Shown here in pieces: positions 45,601 to 53,352 of a stretch of DNA of 54,332 nucleotides. Each line of letters opens with the position of its first letter. Position 1 is the stretch's first letter. The position numbers were made by a program, and so were the translations under genes. The notes below the pieces were generated by a model that was given only the letters and a program-made list of their open reading frames with translations, did not search any database and was not told the origin of the DNA. The DNA lies in contig JALWQB010000158.1 in the NCBI GenBank assembly GCA_026994795.1, forward strand, positions 1-54,332. The letters are read 5' to 3'. This stretch comes from Deltaproteobacteria bacterium (GTDB lineage Bacteria > Desulfobacterota > Dissulfuribacteria > Dissulfuribacterales > Dissulfuribacteraceae).

Positions 45601-47974
45601 CGCCCCTGATGACCTTGGGGACGGGAAAGATGAGGTAACTGTAAGAGATGATGCAGGCAATGAGGCAAAGGTAACTATCAGTGTTGTGGAATCAGTAGAG
45701 AAACTTAACGAACTGACCATAACCCCGCAGGAGGTTACTCTTACTCTTGGTGCAAGCCAGACCTTTGTTGTCCATAATGCCAAGGATGCATCGCTTCTTA
45801 AATGGACTGCTACGAGCGGTGAGATTACATCTGATGGGGTTTATACAGCGCCTGAAAAGGCTGGAACATATACTGTTACGGCAACAGACCTTGCAAACGG
45901 CAGACAGGCAAGCGCTACAGTGACAGTAAAGTCTGAGTTGACGCTCACGCCAACCAGTGCGTCATTGAATACTGATGAGACCAAGGATTTCCATGTAAGT
46001 GGCGGTTCTACCCCTTATCTATGGAAGATCATAGGCGAAGGCGACTTGAGCAGCGATACGGGGGAAACTGTTACCTATACCCCCTCTTCAAAGACAGGGA
46101 CTGTAAAACTTATAGTCATGGATGCTTCTGGTGTTACTGCCAGCGCTGAGATAACGGTGATGGGGGCTATGAAGATATCTCCTGCAAGCGTTACCCTTGC
46201 CCCTGGTATGAGTCAGACATTCTCTGTTTTTGGCGGAAGCGGGACTTATACATGGAGCGCCAATAAGGGTCAGATAGACAATTCAGGCCACTATTCAGCC
46301 CCATCAGACATAGGGACGGATATAATTACCGTGGCTGATGATGCTGGAAATGAGGCAACTGCCACAGTAACTGTAGGGAATATTCCTGTAGTTACGCCTG
46401 CTAAGGCATGGCTTGACCTTGGAGGCTCAAGGGAATTTACTGTAACGGGCGGAACAGGCCCATTTACATGGACAGTGAGCGCGGGGGATCTAAGCTCTAC
46501 TACAGGCAATAGCGTTATTTTCACTGCGCCTGATGTTTCTCAAGAAATAACAGTAACGGTTACGGATAGTCTTGGACAAAAGTCTGAGGCAACTGTTTAT
46601 GTTGACCTCCCGATGCAGGCTACTAACGAGGAGGTTTACATTGAGCCTGATGAGACGATTGAGATTGCGGTAACAGGCGGAGTGCCTCCATTTGAGTGGA
46701 CCGCTACTAAAGGTAAAGTAGGACAGGTTAAGACTGATGAGGAAGGCTATAATACCTACACAGCAGGCCATGTTCAGATTGATGACACCATTACCGTGAG
46801 AGACAGGAAAGGCAATACCATAGATATAACAGTGCATATCATTAAAAAGCTGCTCGTAAGTCCAAGCGTGAGATATATGAAGAGGGAATCTACAAAAACC
46901 TTTACAGTAACAGGCGGAGTGCCTCCTTATTCGGCAATTGTGCTGGAAGGCGATGGAGATATAGAGCAATCCGCAGACTGTGATGATGATAGTGAATCCT
47001 GCGTTTTTTCTTTTACATCAGGAAGCGTTTCAGATGAGGATGTAGTTATTCAATTTACAGATAATGCTGAACAGGAATATACAGTTCATGCCTATGTGGA
47101 GAGGAAGTTGATAATACAACCTGCCGCAAAATCTGTACAACGGGGTGAAACCTTTAACTTTAATGTGTTTGGAGGTTATGGCGGCTATATAGCGACTTCC
47201 AGTTCAGGAGCGGATGTATATGTTGACCCTGAGACAGGAAGAGGAAGCTATACAGCTCCAAGACAAACAGGAGAAGATATTATCACTGTGTTAGATGCAT
47301 CTGACCAGACGGTTACTGCAAAGATAGAGATAGTGAGAGGCACGCCGATGATTTCACCAACACAAGCCCTTATGACCCCAGGTGAGACCAAGACATTTAT
47401 GGTGAGTATGGGTGCGGGGTCATATGAGTGGCATTTTGAGGGAGGTCTCTATACCTGTATGGATGAAGAATGTTCAGTGGTTCAGGTGACTGCTCCATCA
47501 CAGGAAGGGACTTATGAACTCTCAGTAGAGGATGGTTCAGGTCAAACAGCAAAGACCCCAGCATCTATAGAGGTTAAACTTCCCCTTATGATAACCCCTG
47601 CCTCCTTTGTTGTATATAAGGGTGAGTCGTCAAGGTTGAGGGTCTCTGCTGTAGGTGGCGCTCCTCCATATGATTTTGTAGTAAAAGATGTAACCGAGGT
47701 TACAAGAGGAGATGACTACATAGTGGTAAATCCGAATACGCAGGTTGAGGTCGGCACAGAATACGAGGTGCTTTGCAGGGATAGCAGTGATGAGATCGCT
47801 ACTATGAAGATAGTGGTGAGCCGACTGCCGGGTGATATAAACGGAGACGGCATGCTGGACGATTCAGAGATGGAGCTTGTCATACGCAGCTATCTTGAAG
47901 GTGGCGCTGTAGGAGGAATTACTGTAGATGACCCAACACTTGTCTATAAGCATGCTGAAGTGTATGCTCATTAA
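42656..47974 (+). CDS. secreted VWA-domain protein with about 14 Ig-like repeats (1772 aa)
   Basis: Signal peptide at residues 1-31 (ends AFA). A von Willebrand A domain covers about 100-290, with the complete MIDAS start DISGSMS (about 110) and later TFGQSA and ITDEPGDA segments, so metal-dependent ligand binding is likely. Cadherin/PKD-like sequences follow (about 300-620), then about 14 repeats of 72-85 residues opening with 'L.(I/V)(S/T)P.....L..G', starting near 626, 700, 782, 861, 936, 1019, 1095, 1171, 1243, 1320, 1399, 1484, 1561 and 1641. The C-terminus (1725-1772) has a full dockerin/EF-hand calcium loop, DINGDGMLDDSE. Start supported by AAGGAGGTGAG. A surface adhesin role is inferred. 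It is intact, unlike most neighbours in this island. Confidence 0.88.
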   Translation: MKVFSVVRLCAVMFLAAFFSVAYFNNAFATAQGSASSGYNVKCDPGPIVHDNNDGTSTVKATFNLFNGSMKSADLGAGDFVVYDDDQPVVANIVTPSASGKKVADVIFCLDISGSMSDEINAVKNNINKFVDYFKNKHNYDVRLGLITFGQSASPYLRERNSGQFYSSVEDFKNEVATLTANGWREEWFEAVGLASQYSFRPDAARVIILITDEPGDATSDYPNVEKAIQVAKSNGAKVFGISYNNLATVKKVVDETNGELYNIYDSFEDILQKIADSVSNTYTVSFITADPPGIHTMKVEISQNGNYCTANFKIGANPTIALTTITQDAVQNGLSPNTNTFDIEAEIKDDGSISSAEIIITGGNVSQMSPTGADIYTYTATGLNSVGDCVEFSIKAVDDEGRAVTKGPWKICVSNSAPTIGTISPTSYDYGQDVSVSADVSDPDGDAITVTMKYRKKGTMAWQSVAMSQNGSAYEATIPGADAGFDGLDVEIEAVDSNGAVSTGSQSLSVNTIPVSIVSVTRLIDTLDPGPFTIYAVVAGLDVSAGGTVDLSYTINGGSSQTTSMTLTVTGTSASIQSNSNIYVADIPKASAGDEVCYKVVASNPTDTEESQEYCYNILEPVAPLGITPSSVRMCVTDDPIEFIAAGGHGTYSWQSLNGQLSSTLQDKVTYTPQLAGLDKISVQDIKGFTATSVIEVLPALAISPDVDGKRFSPSSTVALTVTGCEPPYTWQVDGAASFKESGNDNEQVTIELGADPATITATATDAGGRKVSVTFTNNGVLSISPSGEATLNLGAEQKFTASGGQEPYSWQVVGGDLDTQSGTEVTYKAPEAAGVYHLTVTDANGDYSSVTIKVGEPLRVTPHSVRIMRGETAQFQVVSGAAPYKWEAEYGRLSSVTGDKVTYTPEDTLGLYVINVYDNAGSVVKVTVEVSEGLVVTPSTATVETGQTQEITVTGGTGSYTWSALRGKVVPITGDKVTYTAPDDLGDGKDEVTVRDDAGNEAKVTISVVESVEKLNELTITPQEVTLTLGASQTFVVHNAKDASLLKWTATSGEITSDGVYTAPEKAGTYTVTATDLANGRQASATVTVKSELTLTPTSASLNTDETKDFHVSGGSTPYLWKIIGEGDLSSDTGETVTYTPSSKTGTVKLIVMDASGVTASAEITVMGAMKISPASVTLAPGMSQTFSVFGGSGTYTWSANKGQIDNSGHYSAPSDIGTDIITVADDAGNEATATVTVGNIPVVTPAKAWLDLGGSREFTVTGGTGPFTWTVSAGDLSSTTGNSVIFTAPDVSQEITVTVTDSLGQKSEATVYVDLPMQATNEEVYIEPDETIEIAVTGGVPPFEWTATKGKVGQVKTDEEGYNTYTAGHVQIDDTITVRDRKGNTIDITVHIIKKLLVSPSVRYMKRESTKTFTVTGGVPPYSAIVLEGDGDIEQSADCDDDSESCVFSFTSGSVSDEDVVIQFTDNAEQEYTVHAYVERKLIIQPAAKSVQRGETFNFNVFGGYGGYIATSSSGADVYVDPETGRGSYTAPRQTGEDIITVLDASDQTVTAKIEIVRGTPMISPTQALMTPGETKTFMVSMGAGSYEWHFEGGLYTCMDEECSVVQVTAPSQEGTYELSVEDGSGQTAKTPASIEVKLPLMITPASFVVYKGESSRLRVSAVGGAPPYDFVVKDVTEVTRGDDYIVVNPNTQVEVGTEYEVLCRDSSDEIATMKIVVSRLPGDINGDGMLDDSEMELVIRSYLEGGAVGGITVDDPTLVYKHAEVYAH

Positions 47975-48029
47975 TAGGCTGATAGGGAGAGGCTGCTAAA
48001 TGGATGCTTCTCCCTATAAAAAATGTATT

Positions 48030-48058
48030 AGCGGAGGGTAGTCCCCTCCGCTTTTTTT
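48030..48058 (+). terminator. intrinsic terminator after the VWA gene
   Basis: Nine-base stem AGCGGAGGG/CCCTCCGCT with a short loop, followed by six T residues, 56 bases after the stop codon. Confidence 0.85.
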
Positions 48059-48210
48059 ATAGTATAAGATATTGACATTTAAATTAAGAAAAAGAAGCAT
48101 AGAAAAATATGTCCCTAAAGGTAGCAGACAGGCAGGCGCTAATATTTATTTATTCGTCATAAATCTTTCCACAAGGTAATAGAATTCAGGTATGGTAAAC
48201 TTGTTAAAGG

Positions 48211-48287
48211 CACTTTCATTTTTAGAAACCATCATTGATGGAAAGGGTGAAGTGTGGCCAAATCGCACTTTTATTTTTCACGGGAAA
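48211..48287 (-). repeat. R2a repeat, copy 1
   Basis: About 77 bases that match 52560-52638 in inverted orientation; shared core AGTGTGGCCAAATCGCACTT and TTTTTCACGGGAAA. The match is almost identical for 65 bases. No gene is seen in the gap 47975-48380. Confidence 0.65.
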
Positions 48288-48324
48288 TATTTCTAAACAG
48301 ATAATAATGCGAATTGATGAACGA

Positions 48325-48403
48325 TACGCATTTTCATATTGGCTAACACCATATTTATTCAGTTAAAATTCATTTTTGTCCTATTTTCCCGTGTAGGATT
48401 TAG
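48325..48403 (-). repeat. R1 element fragment at the end of a glycosyltransferase gene
   Basis: On the minus strand it begins CTAAATCCTACACGGGAAAA and runs into the family's AAAAATGAATTTTAA and GTTAGCCAATATGAAA blocks. Its terminal repeat is translated as the last codons and TAG stop of the glycosyltransferase gene. Confidence 0.65.
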
Positions 48404-49457
48404 ATGATATGTAATAGTTGTCAAACCATTTTTCTATCCTCTTCACTACCTTACTAAAAGAAAACTGCCTGGCGACCTCCCTGCCCCTTTTCCCGAGTTG
48501 AACTCTTAGCCTTGGATTACATACTAAGGTATAGAGCATTGAAAACGCCTTATCTTCATCATGTGGCGGGAAAAACAGGGCATAGTCGTCCTTTTTATCC
48601 CAAGATGTATATGAGCTTATTGAAGAGACGCAACATGCCATAGAACATGCCATTGCCTCCGCTACAGGCAGGCCAAAGCCCTCTCCATCATTTGAGGGTG
48701 AAAACAATATGTGGCTTGAGCGAAATAACGCCCCTACCTCCAGAGGTAAAAGCCCTGTAAGATATTTATCCGCCCTGAATATTCTGGCCTCTTCATCTGC
48801 GGTATCTATTGATGAGACCCTTATTATCTCTACGCTATTCTTACACCTTTCTTTCAGCCTCCTTAACACCCTTAATCCAAAGGGAACTTCCTTTATGGAG
48901 ATATTAAATGGGGCAACAAATACTACCTTTATCGGGGTATCATCACTGATATAAGATCGTCTATGGCTATCAGGGTCGGGAGGAAAGAAGTGGTCAAACT
49001 CTATTCCCTGACCAATCGTATATGGAGACACAGGGGGTGAAAACCTCTTGATGATTTTTTTTGAAAGCCACTCTCCAACTGTCCAAATAGGAAGAGGCAG
49101 GCTATAACACCTCTTTATGCCTTTTATAAAGGGGAGAGCCTCTTTGTATTCCGCCTCAATCCCCTGACAAAAATGCACTATCTTATTATTATCAACAAGA
49201 GGATTGTCCCAGAGGGCATTTACTGCCTCATAATAGCTCGTTACAATAAGGTCATAGGAATTAAGCTCGCCTATGTCCCTTACCTTTTTAAATGGTATGG
49301 GATAGCCATACCAGCCTTCAATATCTGATAAAGATACCGCCTCTGCCTTAAAGCCCCTTTTGCTTAAGTGCCTTACATGGTCAAACAGTATCTTCGCCCC
49401 GCCTGAAAGCCCTGTGCACCAGAGAAAATAGGCAATTTTTAGGTCGCTTATATCCAT
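48381..49457 (-). CDS. glycosyltransferase family 4 (GT-B fold)
   Basis: 358 residues. The N-terminal half shows CTGLSGGAKILFDHVRHLSK, the sugar-acceptor-side opening of GT4 enzymes; the C-terminal half has IKVVFVAPF at the start of the second Rossmann domain and the nucleotide-sugar motif FSPSNDGEGFGLPVAEAMAC (E-x7-E pattern, residues about 260-280). It probably adds a sugar to a surface polysaccharide; the donor is unknown. The C-terminal residues SKSYTGK are encoded by the terminal repeat of an R1 element, so the original 3' end has been replaced. It is on the same strand as aroE and lies 38 bases downstream of it. Confidence 0.88.
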   Translation of the reverse strand: MDISDLKIAYFLWCTGLSGGAKILFDHVRHLSKRGFKAEAVSLSDIEGWYGYPIPFKKVRDIGELNSYDLIVTSYYEAVNALWDNPLVDNNKIVHFCQGIEAEYKEALPFIKGIKRCYSLPLPIWTVGEWLSKKIIKRFSPPVSPYTIGQGIEFDHFFPPDPDSHRRSYISDDTPIKVVFVAPFNISIKEVPFGLRVLRRLKERCKNSVEIIRVSSIDTADEEARIFRADKYLTGLLPLEVGALFRSSHILFSPSNDGEGFGLPVAEAMACSMACCVSSISSYTSWDKKDDYALFFPPHDEDKAFSMLYTLVCNPRLRVQLGKRGREVARQFSFSKVVKRIEKWFDNYYISSKSYTGK

Positions 49458-49495
49458 TTTATAAGTAATTTCTTATTGCCATCGGCGCCTATTCT

Positions 49496-50302
49496 TTATG
49501 AGCGCTTATTATTAAGGGCGTCCTTCATGCAGGCTAAAGGGGCATTAAGACCTGTCCATAACTCAAACTGGCGCACACCCTGATATAACAGCATCTTAAG
49601 GCCGTCTATCGTGGTCTTTCCAAGCTCTGAGGCCAGCTTAAGAAGAGGCGTATTAAGCGGTGAATATACAATATCCATGACGCAGCTCGCCCCTTCAATT
49701 ACCCATCGTGAGACTGGGATTGTAGTATCAGAGCCCATACCGCAAGTAGTTGTATTTACAATAATGTCAAAAGACATATCTCGTGGGATATCAAGCCCTG
49801 AAAAAGAGACATCAAAGCGCCCTGAAAGCGCCTCTGCCTTCTCCACTGTCCTGTTCGCCACATGAACATCTGCCCCCTGTCTTTTGCATCCTGCTATAAT
49901 CGCCCTTGAGGCCCCGCCCGCCCCAATGATAAGCACCTTTTTTTGAGAAAGGGGCATAACCTCTTCAATAGCCCTTACCGCCCCTTCCCAGTCAGTATTT
50001 CTCCCTATAAGGCGTCCATTACGGTTAATAATCGTATTAACCGCCCCTATATGAATGGCCATATCATCCAGCTCATCCACAAGATTAAGCGCTGCCTCTT
50101 TATGAGGGACAGTTACAGATACCCCCTTTATTCCAAGCGCCCTTATGCCCCTTACAGCCCCTTGAAGGTCAGTAGTGTCAAAGGCAAGATATATTGCATT
50201 TAACCCAAGCTCCTTAAAGGCTGCATTGTGCATGGCGGGGCTAAGGCTGTGCGCCACTGGATTGCCTATTATCCCATATACATCTTTTATAGCGCCTTTC
50301 AT
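49496..50302 (-). CDS. aroE: shikimate dehydrogenase
   Basis: NADPH-dependent reduction of 3-dehydroshikimate. The substrate-binding opening YGIIGNPVAHSLSPAMHNAA, the catalytic Lys in VTVPHKEAA, the NADP loop IGAGGASRAI and the NRT motif after it are all visible. Length (268 aa) is normal. Its ATG overlaps the stop codon of the upstream aconitase-like gene in an ATGA, so the two are translationally coupled although they belong to different pathways. Confidence 0.95.
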   Translation of the reverse strand: MKGAIKDVYGIIGNPVAHSLSPAMHNAAFKELGLNAIYLAFDTTDLQGAVRGIRALGIKGVSVTVPHKEAALNLVDELDDMAIHIGAVNTIINRNGRLIGRNTDWEGAVRAIEEVMPLSQKKVLIIGAGGASRAIIAGCKRQGADVHVANRTVEKAEALSGRFDVSFSGLDIPRDMSFDIIVNTTTCGMGSDTTIPVSRWVIEGASCVMDIVYSPLNTPLLKLASELGKTTIDGLKMLLYQGVRQFELWTGLNAPLACMKDALNNKRS

Positions 50303-52242
50303 ACCCTGTCTCTTACCCAGTTTAAAAGGCCGCCCTTTACAAGTATCTCTCTATCCCTTTCAGAAAGCTCGCATAGCGCCTCTATTGAATCTCCATTAGA
50401 GGTTAAGAGGCTAATTTCCTCTTTACCTGTCATAATGGCCTCTTTAATGCCCTTAATCCTGACCTTTGAGCCCTGAGAGAGTTTGTCGTAATCAGAAGGG
50501 TCTTTAAATGTCATTGGGATTATTCCAAAATTTATAAGATTTGCCTTATGTATCCTTGCAAACCCCTTCACGAGCTTTACCCTTACCCCAAGGTATCTTG
50601 GCGCAAGCGCTGCATGTTCCCTTGAAGAGCCCTGTCCATAATTCTCGCCTCCAACAATCATCCAGCGCCGCCCATCATGAGCCCCCTCTTTTGCGCGCCT
50701 TGAAAACTCAGGGTCAATGGCGCTAAAGCAATATTCGCTTATTGCAGGGCAGTTGCTCCTTAACGGCAGGATTTTTGAGCCTGCCGGCATTATATGGTCA
50801 GTTGTAATATTATCTCCGACCTTAAGTATTACAGTAAGCTCAATATCGTCTGTAAGGGGGTCAAAATTGGGAAGCGGCTTTATATTAGGCCCTCTTATTA
50901 TCTCAACCTTAGAGCCTTGAGGCTGGGGGGGCGCAATGCCAACATCATTTATTATATATCTGTCGGGGTCTATAAGCTCAACTGGCTCATCGCCAATGGA
51001 GCGGGGGTCGGTTATCCTGCCAGTAATGGCGGATGCAACTGCCGTTTCAGGGCTTACCAGATAGACCTTGTCAGGCACTGTGCCAGAGCGCCCGGGGAAA
51101 TTCCTTGTAAATGTCCTGAGGCTTATGGCGTCAGATGGCGGGGCCTGCCCCATGCCAATACATCCAAGGCAACCTGACTGATGAATCCTTGCCCCTGCAT
51201 GTATAAGCGTTGATAAAAGACCGTGGGATGCAGCCATCTCAAGCACCTGCCTGCTCCCAGGGTTTATCTCAAAACTTACATTTTCATGCACCCTTTTGCC
51301 TTCCAGCGCCTTTGCAACCACCTGAATATCCCTGAAAGACGAATTGGCGCATGAGCCAACAATCACCTGCGCTACCTCGCTTCCCTCTATCTCTCTTACC
51401 TTTACAACATTATCAGGAGAAGATGGACAAGCCGCCATTGGCTCAAGGGAAGAGAGGTCAAGCTCTATCACCTCATCATACTCAACATCGCTTTCAGCAA
51501 GGAACTCCTCATAGCAGTCCTCCCTTTGCTGCGCAATCAAGAACCTCTTTGTCATCTCATCAGAGGGGAATACCGTTGATGTGGCGCCAAGCTCTGTGCC
51601 GAGATTGGCAATCGCAGCCCTGTCCGGCACTGTCAAATGGGAAAGCCCTGGGCCAAAATACTCCATAACCTTTCCTACCCCCCCTTTTACGCTCAATCTC
51701 CGCAATATCTCAAGTATTACATCCTTTGGAGAGACCCATGGAGAGAGGCTTCCTGTAAGATAAACACCGACAATTTGCGGCATACGCAGGTGAAAAGGCT
51801 CGCCTGCCATTGCAAGCGCCACATCCATACCGCCTGCCCCAATTGCAAGCATACCGCAACCGCCGGCAGTGGGGGTATGGCTGTCAGAGCCAAGCAGGGT
51901 CTTTCCCGGCGCTGCAAACCGTTCAAGATGCACCTGATGACATATGCCATTACCGGGGCGAGAAAAATAAATCCCGTATTTTGCAGCTACAGTCTGTAAA
52001 AAACGATGGTCATCCGCATTCTTAAAGTCTGTCTGAAGAAGATTGTGGTCAACATAACTTACAGAAAGGCTCGTCTTTACCCTGTCAATGCCAATTGCCT
52101 CAAACTCCAGATATGCCATAGTCCCTGTGGCGTCCTGAGTAAGCGTCTGGTCAATCTTTATTGCAATAGGGGTATTGGGTATCAAATCACCCTCTACCAA
52201 ATGCCTCTCTATAATCTTTCCTGTTACAGTGCCCTTTGCCAT
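50299..52242 (-). CDS. aconitate hydratase family protein (~650-aa putative type)
   Basis: A 647-residue aconitase-superfamily protein, shorter than AcnA or AcnB and related in layout to isopropylmalate isomerase. Cluster cysteines are in VIVGSCANSSF (about residue 294) and HQSGCLGCIGMGQ (about 355-358). The substrate blocks LLGSDSHTPTAGGCGMLAIG and, in the swivel domain, GGENYGQGSSREHAALAPRY are present. Start supported by a GGAGA sequence seven to eight bases before ATG. It may serve the citric acid cycle as the organism's aconitase; a homoaconitase-like role cannot be excluded. Confidence 0.9.
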   Translation of the reverse strand: MAKGTVTGKIIERHLVEGDLIPNTPIAIKIDQTLTQDATGTMAYLEFEAIGIDRVKTSLSVSYVDHNLLQTDFKNADDHRFLQTVAAKYGIYFSRPGNGICHQVHLERFAAPGKTLLGSDSHTPTAGGCGMLAIGAGGMDVALAMAGEPFHLRMPQIVGVYLTGSLSPWVSPKDVILEILRRLSVKGGVGKVMEYFGPGLSHLTVPDRAAIANLGTELGATSTVFPSDEMTKRFLIAQQREDCYEEFLAESDVEYDEVIELDLSSLEPMAACPSSPDNVVKVREIEGSEVAQVIVGSCANSSFRDIQVVAKALEGKRVHENVSFEINPGSRQVLEMAASHGLLSTLIHAGARIHQSGCLGCIGMGQAPPSDAISLRTFTRNFPGRSGTVPDKVYLVSPETAVASAITGRITDPRSIGDEPVELIDPDRYIINDVGIAPPQPQGSKVEIIRGPNIKPLPNFDPLTDDIELTVILKVGDNITTDHIMPAGSKILPLRSNCPAISEYCFSAIDPEFSRRAKEGAHDGRRWMIVGGENYGQGSSREHAALAPRYLGVRVKLVKGFARIHKANLINFGIIPMTFKDPSDYDKLSQGSKVRIKGIKEAIMTGKEEISLLTSNGDSIEALCELSERDREILVKGGLLNWVRDRV

Positions 52243-52392
52243 AGTGTCTCCTTTCCTGTCTTTTGTCTCCTATAATGCAAACACTCTTAAAAGATAACTT
52301 CTATTTAATTTTATGACAATATAGAACTTGACTGTTCAGACATTAGGATTTATATAGGGGGTCATATAAGGCATGATAAGATATATTATTAT

Positions 52393-52482
52393 GGAGGGAT
52401 GGCCGAGTGGTTTAAGGCGGCGGCCTTGAAAGCCGTTGTACCCGCAAGGGTACCGTGGGTTCGAATCCTACTCCCTCCGCCA
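52393..52482 (+). tRNA. tRNA-Ser (anticodon TGA)
   Basis: Acceptor GGAGGGA pairs with TCCCTCC; anticodon stem GCGGC/GCCGT closes the loop CTTGAAA with TGA; a long variable arm (GTACCCGCAAGGGTAC) marks a class II tRNA; T arm GTGGG-TTCGAAT-CCTAC. CCA is encoded. Confidence 0.95.
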
Positions 52483-52494
52483 ACCTATGATTTC

Positions 52495-52531
52495 AATAAG
52501 ACCGTCTAAGTTTTAGATGGTCTTATTTTTT
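52495..52531 (+). terminator. intrinsic terminator after tRNA-Ser
   Basis: Fifteen-base stem with a single wobble (AATAAGACCGTCTAA / TTAGATGGTCTTATT), three-base loop, then further T residues. Confidence 0.85.
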
Positions 52532-52559
52532 GTCTAAAAATCAAGGGGTTATCTTCCTT

Positions 52560-52783
52560 TTTCCCGTGAAAAATAAAAGTGCGATTTGGCCACACTTCAC
52601 CCCTTCCATCAATGATGGTTTCTAAAAATGAAAAATGTGTTATAAACATGGCCAAATCGCATATGTATGAGTGGCTAACCCCGTACAAAAAATGCCACTA
52701 TTCGTTTGTGCGAAATTGGCACTCTCAAATTATTTATCTTTCATCAGACGGGGTGTCAATAGATAATTGACATGAATGTTTAA
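52560..52783 (+). repeat. R2 composite repeat (R2a + R2b)
   Basis: The first part (52560-52638) matches 48211-48287 and the second part (52651-52783) matches 31670-31800, both inverted. The element contains an internal inverted pair around GTGCGATTTGGCCA / TGGCCAAATCGCA. Open frames inside it are short and resemble no known protein. It lies next to tRNA-Ser and before a broken nuclease gene. Confidence 0.65.
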
Positions 52784-53048
52784 GGCAAGGATCAGGGCCA
52801 AGGGAGGCAAAGAGAAGTTGGTGCTGATAGAGCTTCAGAAGGCCAAACTGCCATCGGACATAATGCGTTTTAGAAGATATTTAGGCAGACAATATGCCAA
52901 TGAAGACAATGTAATGGAAGAAGGTGGGGAGAAGAAGGCATTACCCATAATAACCATCTATTTTTTGGGATATGCCATATCTGGCCTTGAAGACATTCCG
53001 ATAATTCGCATAGTCCGTCAGTATGAGGAGGAGATAAGGAGGTTGTAG
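52776..53048 (+). pseudogene. Rpn/PD-(D/E)XK-type nuclease, internal fragment
   Basis: Ninety codons reading KARIRAKGGKEKLVLIELQK (the E-x-Q-K active-site strand of PD-(D/E)XK enzymes), MRFRRYLGRQYANED and IITIYFLGYAISG, then ending abruptly in EEEIRRL and stop. The N-terminal part before the active-site strand is missing, and a large C-terminal part has been replaced by a short tail that resembles the other Rpn tails here. It belongs to a different subfamily from the gene at 40424. The purine-rich sequence after the stop is related to the R5 repeats. Confidence 0.6.
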
Positions 53049-53218
53049 AAGGGGAGAGGGGAAGGAAAGGATATGGGGGATGTGGGAAAGTGGGAAAGGG
53101 AGAAGGGGAGAGTTAAGAAGGCTTTTGGGTTTGATGGCGTAAGAGTTTGGTTGTTTTTTATTCGTTATCTCTTATTAGTTTTTCGTTGGATTTTGTACTG
53201 ATGGCTGCTGCTTGAGGC

Positions 53219-53337
53219 ATTGGGATTTGTGGTGTAAAGATTTAGAGCATAAGGAATTACGACTTTAGGATTTATGGCATTCAGGATTTGGGGTATAATG
53301 ATTTGTGGTATTAAGCAAGGATTTAGGCCATAAGGAA
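53219..53337 (+). repeat. degenerate short tandem repeats before a leader cassette
   Basis: About six imperfect copies of a 17-23 base unit with consensus near GGATTT(A/G)TGG(C/T)AT. They fill the region (about 300 bases, 53049-53352) between the nuclease fragment and the leader cassette; the first part (53050-53110) is purine-rich. No gene is seen. Confidence 0.45.
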
Positions 53338-53352
53338 AGGAGGTATTTTGAG

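Noticed and set aside
48381-48403. Conserved C-terminal peptide of the glycosyltransferase
   Set aside because: The peptide is translated R1 terminal repeat, not a conserved enzyme feature.
52579-52770. 63-codon frame in the R2 repeat, and a 29-codon frame on the minus strand near 48160-48250
   Set aside because: They read through repeat DNA, match no family, and the copies do not keep the same frame.
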